Shown here piece after piece: positions 62,001 to 64,000 of a DNA stretch of 64,000 nt. The DNA comes from Acidovorax facilis (GTDB lineage Bacteria; Pseudomonadota; Gammaproteobacteria; Burkholderiales; Burkholderiaceae_C). The translations under genes and the position numbers were made by a program. Every line of letters starts with the position of its first letter. Positions within the stretch are counted from its first letter, which is position 1. Under the pieces are notes generated by a model. It made no database searches. It was not told where the DNA came from and was given only the letters and a program-made list of their open reading frames with translations. The stretch lies in NCBI RefSeq assembly GCF_023913775.1, contig NZ_JAMXAX010000002.1, positions 60,808 to 124,807 of the forward strand, read 5' to 3'.

Positions 62001-63089
62001 TCACACTCTGAGCGCCACGTTGTTCAGCTTGTCCAGCCGCTCGGGCCAGGTGCCCTCCACCGTCGCGCCCTGCAGCAGGATGCGCGTCCAGGCCACCCAG
62101 GCGTCCCACTGCACGCGCTTGTCCCACGCATTGCCCCAGGCGCTGAACAGGTGCAGCGCGCTCTCAGCGGCGGCCTTGGCGTCGTCCTTGCGGCCAGCCG
62201 ACAGGTACAGCTGGGCCAGCACCATCTGCGGCTCGCCCACCCAGGGGTTGTGGCGCACGGCGCTTTCCAGCACGCCGGTGGCCACGTCCAGGTCCACCAG
62301 CGGCTGGTCTTGCTGGATGACCGACCAATACAGCGACGTGGCCGCCGCCTCGTTGGCGGCAGACAGGTACTGCGAGCAGTGCGCAAACACCGGCGGCATG
62401 GGCAGCACATCCTTCAGGCCCGGGTGCTGCAGTGCCTTCGCGAGCCCGTTGATCTGATGCACCATGCGCCCCGACGGCCGCATGGGCCCGGGCCAGAGCG
62501 ATGCGGCCCAGTGCGCCTTCTGGTTGCGGTGCTGCACCTCGGGGAAGCGCGAGAAGATGTCGTCCTGCCAGCTGAACCACTGCTCGATGGTGTCAGCCAT
62601 GCTTACGATGATGAAGGCCGCCACCTCGTAGGGCGTGAGCACATGGTCCTGCCCATCCTTTTGCAGCACCAGGCTGCCATCGGCCTCCAGCGCGTGGGCC
62701 AGCACCTTCTGCACAAACTGCGTGCGCGACTGGGTGCAGAACAGGTAGACCAGGTGCTCGGCCGACTCGCCCGCAATCTCGCGCACCCGGGCACGCTCCT
62801 TGGCGGGGTCAAACTTCACCAGGTCCACAAACGCATTGCCATACACGCTGTGCAGCAGCCCCAGCAGGCGCACGTCACGCGGCTGCTGCCACACCGTCAG
62901 CGTGCGCGTCACGCCCACCAGGTGGTGGCGAAACGTACCCGCCTTGTGCCAGTCCTGCCCCACATTGCGCGCGAGCACCGTGGGCAACACGGGCGCCAGT
63001 TCAGGGTCGCGGGTCAGCCACTCTTCGTCCAGCAGCGGCAATGCGCGGGCAAACAGGTCAGGGTCCAGGGGGTGAAGCGGCAGGGTCAT
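62001..63089 (-). CDS. HD-like (DUF6817-type) protein with C-terminal TPR-like region
   Basis: 362 residues from ATG 63089. The N-terminal half resembles HD-fold proteins: HKAGTFRHHLVGVTRTLTVW and LLGLLHSVYGNAF supply His residues at the expected spacing, without a clear HD pair. The C-terminal half (about 240-350) is helical with TPR-like pairs (AVRHNPWVGEPQMVLAQLYL). No signal peptide. Function unknown. The DUF6817 match is from memory of the HHL...H pattern and should be treated as tentative. Repeat R3 starts at the base after its stop. Confidence 0.7.
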   Translation of the reverse strand: MTLPLHPLDPDLFARALPLLDEEWLTRDPELAPVLPTVLARNVGQDWHKAGTFRHHLVGVTRTLTVWQQPRDVRLLGLLHSVYGNAFVDLVKFDPAKERARVREIAGESAEHLVYLFCTQSRTQFVQKVLAHALEADGSLVLQKDGQDHVLTPYEVAAFIIVSMADTIEQWFSWQDDIFSRFPEVQHRNQKAHWAASLWPGPMRPSGRMVHQINGLAKALQHPGLKDVLPMPPVFAHCSQYLSAANEAAATSLYWSVIQQDQPLVDLDVATGVLESAVRHNPWVGEPQMVLAQLYLSAGRKDDAKAAAESALHLFSAWGNAWDKRVQWDAWVAWTRILLQGATVEGTWPERLDKLNNVALRV

Positions 63090-63253
63090 GGTGTTGTGTC
63101 TCCGGCGTTGATGGTGCAGGTAATGCAATGTACACACAGTATCTGTCCACACGGCGGGTGCGCAAGCACCGGGGCGACCCGGCCCTCACACCCAGCACGC
63201 GCCTGCACAGCGGCTCGGTCAGCCCTATTGCGTGCTGCGGGCTTTCAGGCTCA

Positions 63254-63412
63254 GAGGCTGAGAGTTTTTAAGCCGGGCCCGAAAGGCGCGCAAATACGCC
63301 TCTGATCTAGGCGCAAAGCGCAGCCATAGCTCAGGCTGTGGCGAGCATTTGTAACGACGAGCCGGGGCGTATTGGCGTGCAAGGCGGGCATGGATAAAGG
63401 ACTCTCAGCCTC
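63254..63412. repeat. 159-bp imperfect palindromic element
   Basis: Three nested pairs share one centre near 63333: GAGGCTGAGAGT (63254-63265) with ACTCTCAGCCTC (63401-63412), perfect; GCGCGCAAATACGCC (63286-63300) with GGCGTATTGGCGTGC (63366-63380), 13 of 15; GCCATAG (63323-63329) with CTGTGGC (63336-63342). Its right end touches the stop codon of the gene at 63413. The remaining spacer (63090-63253) shows no feature. Confidence 0.7.
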
Positions 63413-63721
63413 TCAGACCAGCCTTACTTCAAAGTACGCGCCCTCTCCTTCCCCCAAATCCCGGAACCCGGCCTGCCGGGCTGCCACGCTGGCCTTGCCC
63501 CAGGCCTTGAGCAAAGTGAGATCGCCAGGGGACACCACCTCGGGGGGCGACTCCTCCAGGCTCTGCATGGTGTCCAGCGCAGCTGCTACCTGTTCAGGGC
63601 CGCCAAGCTGCTTTTCCAGGGCCCTGGCGTACCGGGTTTCTGCGGCAATGCGCTCTTTGGGCGGAAGCTCCTCGGGATAGTCGCGGAGGTTGACGACGAA
63701 AGTGGATTCGATGACTTGCAT
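63413..63721 (-). CDS. Small hypothetical protein
   Basis: 102 residues, acidic, soluble, no Cys. AGGAG lies 10 nt before ATG 63721. Seen: an N-terminal strand MQVIESTFVVNL, a helical acidic middle (PPKERIAAETRYARALEKQL) and a short C-terminal strand YFEVRLV. No family recognised. It lies between the palindromic element and an insertion sequence, so it is probably accessory DNA. It resembles neither a transposase nor an obvious antitoxin. Confidence 0.6.
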   Translation of the reverse strand: MQVIESTFVVNLRDYPEELPPKERIAAETRYARALEKQLGGPEQVAAALDTMQSLEESPPEVVSPGDLTLLKAWGKASVAARQAGFRDLGEGEGAYFEVRLV

Positions 63722-63800
63722 GGCACTGCTACTCCTGTGGTTTGATACTGTATGAATATAAGGGGTATCTATTTAGCTCCAGTGACGTGAGAATAGCTGG

Positions 63801-64000
63801 ATGGAAACCCAGATGCTAACGCCAACTCCTGGACAGGACTACCCCCGCACCTGGAACGAATTTCTTGACTGGCTTGCCACCGAAGAGGCCTGCCAGGCGT
63901 TCCTGGAGAAGCTTCGCTGGCCCCAAGGCTTCGTCTGCCCGCGTTGCGGCAACGCTGGTGATGTGTACCGCGCCAGCCGCACCCGCCTGATGTGCCGCTC
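63801..64000 (+). mobile_element. IS1595-type transposase, 5' end only
   Basis: The first 66 residues of an ISXO2-like/IS1595 transposase, cut by the window edge. YPRTWNEFLDWLATEEACQA, then LRWPQGFVCPRCGN, is the characteristic N-terminal zinc-ribbon segment, with the second Cys pair beginning at RLMC. The DDE catalytic core would follow outside the window. ATG 63801. The element's left end should lie in 63722-63800 (AAGGGGTATCTATTTAGCTC is a candidate terminal region), but without the other end the inverted repeat cannot be confirmed. Confidence 0.85.

Overview
The window looks like chromosomal DNA of a Burkholderiales bacterium of the family Comamonadaceae, most likely Acidovorax or a close relative. 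The clues are high GC, a Bug-type (tripartite tricarboxylate) solute receptor next to a thiolase, IPTL-CTERM surface proteins, and two dispersed short repeat families that I associate with this family of bacteria. The genus is an inference. I see no tRNA, rRNA or CRISPR array.

Layout. 1-3.4 kb: end of a thiolase, Bug receptor, universal stress protein, 2OG-Fe oxygenase. 3.5-9.5 kb: small secreted protein, a large periplasmic-sensing GGDEF-EAL protein divergent from a PilZ protein, acyl-CoA synthetase. 9.7-19.1 kb: a defence island with hsdR, hsdS, a DUF262 (GmrSD-like) nuclease, then an HTH regulator, a nucleotidyltransferase and hsdM as overlapping genes. hsdM carries an in-frame TAA at codon 35, and a perfect 14-bp inverted repeat sits just before the HTH start codon. 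19.2-25.7 kb: small membrane protein, hrpA, a Tat lipoprotein serine hydrolase. 25.7-28.3 kb: a 9-codon leader peptide, competing hairpins and an intrinsic terminator ahead of a small basic protein and a soluble protease that joins a Clp/HslU-type AAA+ motor to an FtsH-type M41 peptidase. I consider this the most novel system in the window. 28.4-31.6 kb: argA, a class A beta-lactamase and its divergent AmpR-like regulator. 31.7-40.3 kb: two IPTL-CTERM proteins and a LuxR-type two-component system. 40.3-45.7 kb: HD-GYP protein, trhO, a GST-like protein, a diguanylate cyclase, dsbB. 45.8-50.7 kb: sulfate ABC transporter (sbp-cysT-cysW-cysA) and an RBBP9-like hydrolase. 50.9-58.2 kb: chemoreceptor, an ECF sigma operon with an ankyrin-bearing anti-sigma candidate, HDOD protein, and a LysR/azoreductase pair. 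58.3-64 kb: a degenerate-GGDEF/EAL protein, an orphan metQ, an HD/TPR-like protein, a 159-bp palindromic element, a small hypothetical gene and the start of an IS1595-type transposase.

How the genes work together. Cyclic-di-GMP signalling is dense: two intact GGDEF domains, two EAL domains, one HD-GYP protein and one PilZ protein. Two repeat families run through the window. One is a palindrome of about 55 bp built around AGCGCTT/AAGCGCT, present in intergenic DNA and once in frame inside hrpA. The other is a GC-rich repeat whose CCCCCTGAG end lies 0-4 nt after stop codons. Coordinates and translations were read by eye; no database search was possible.
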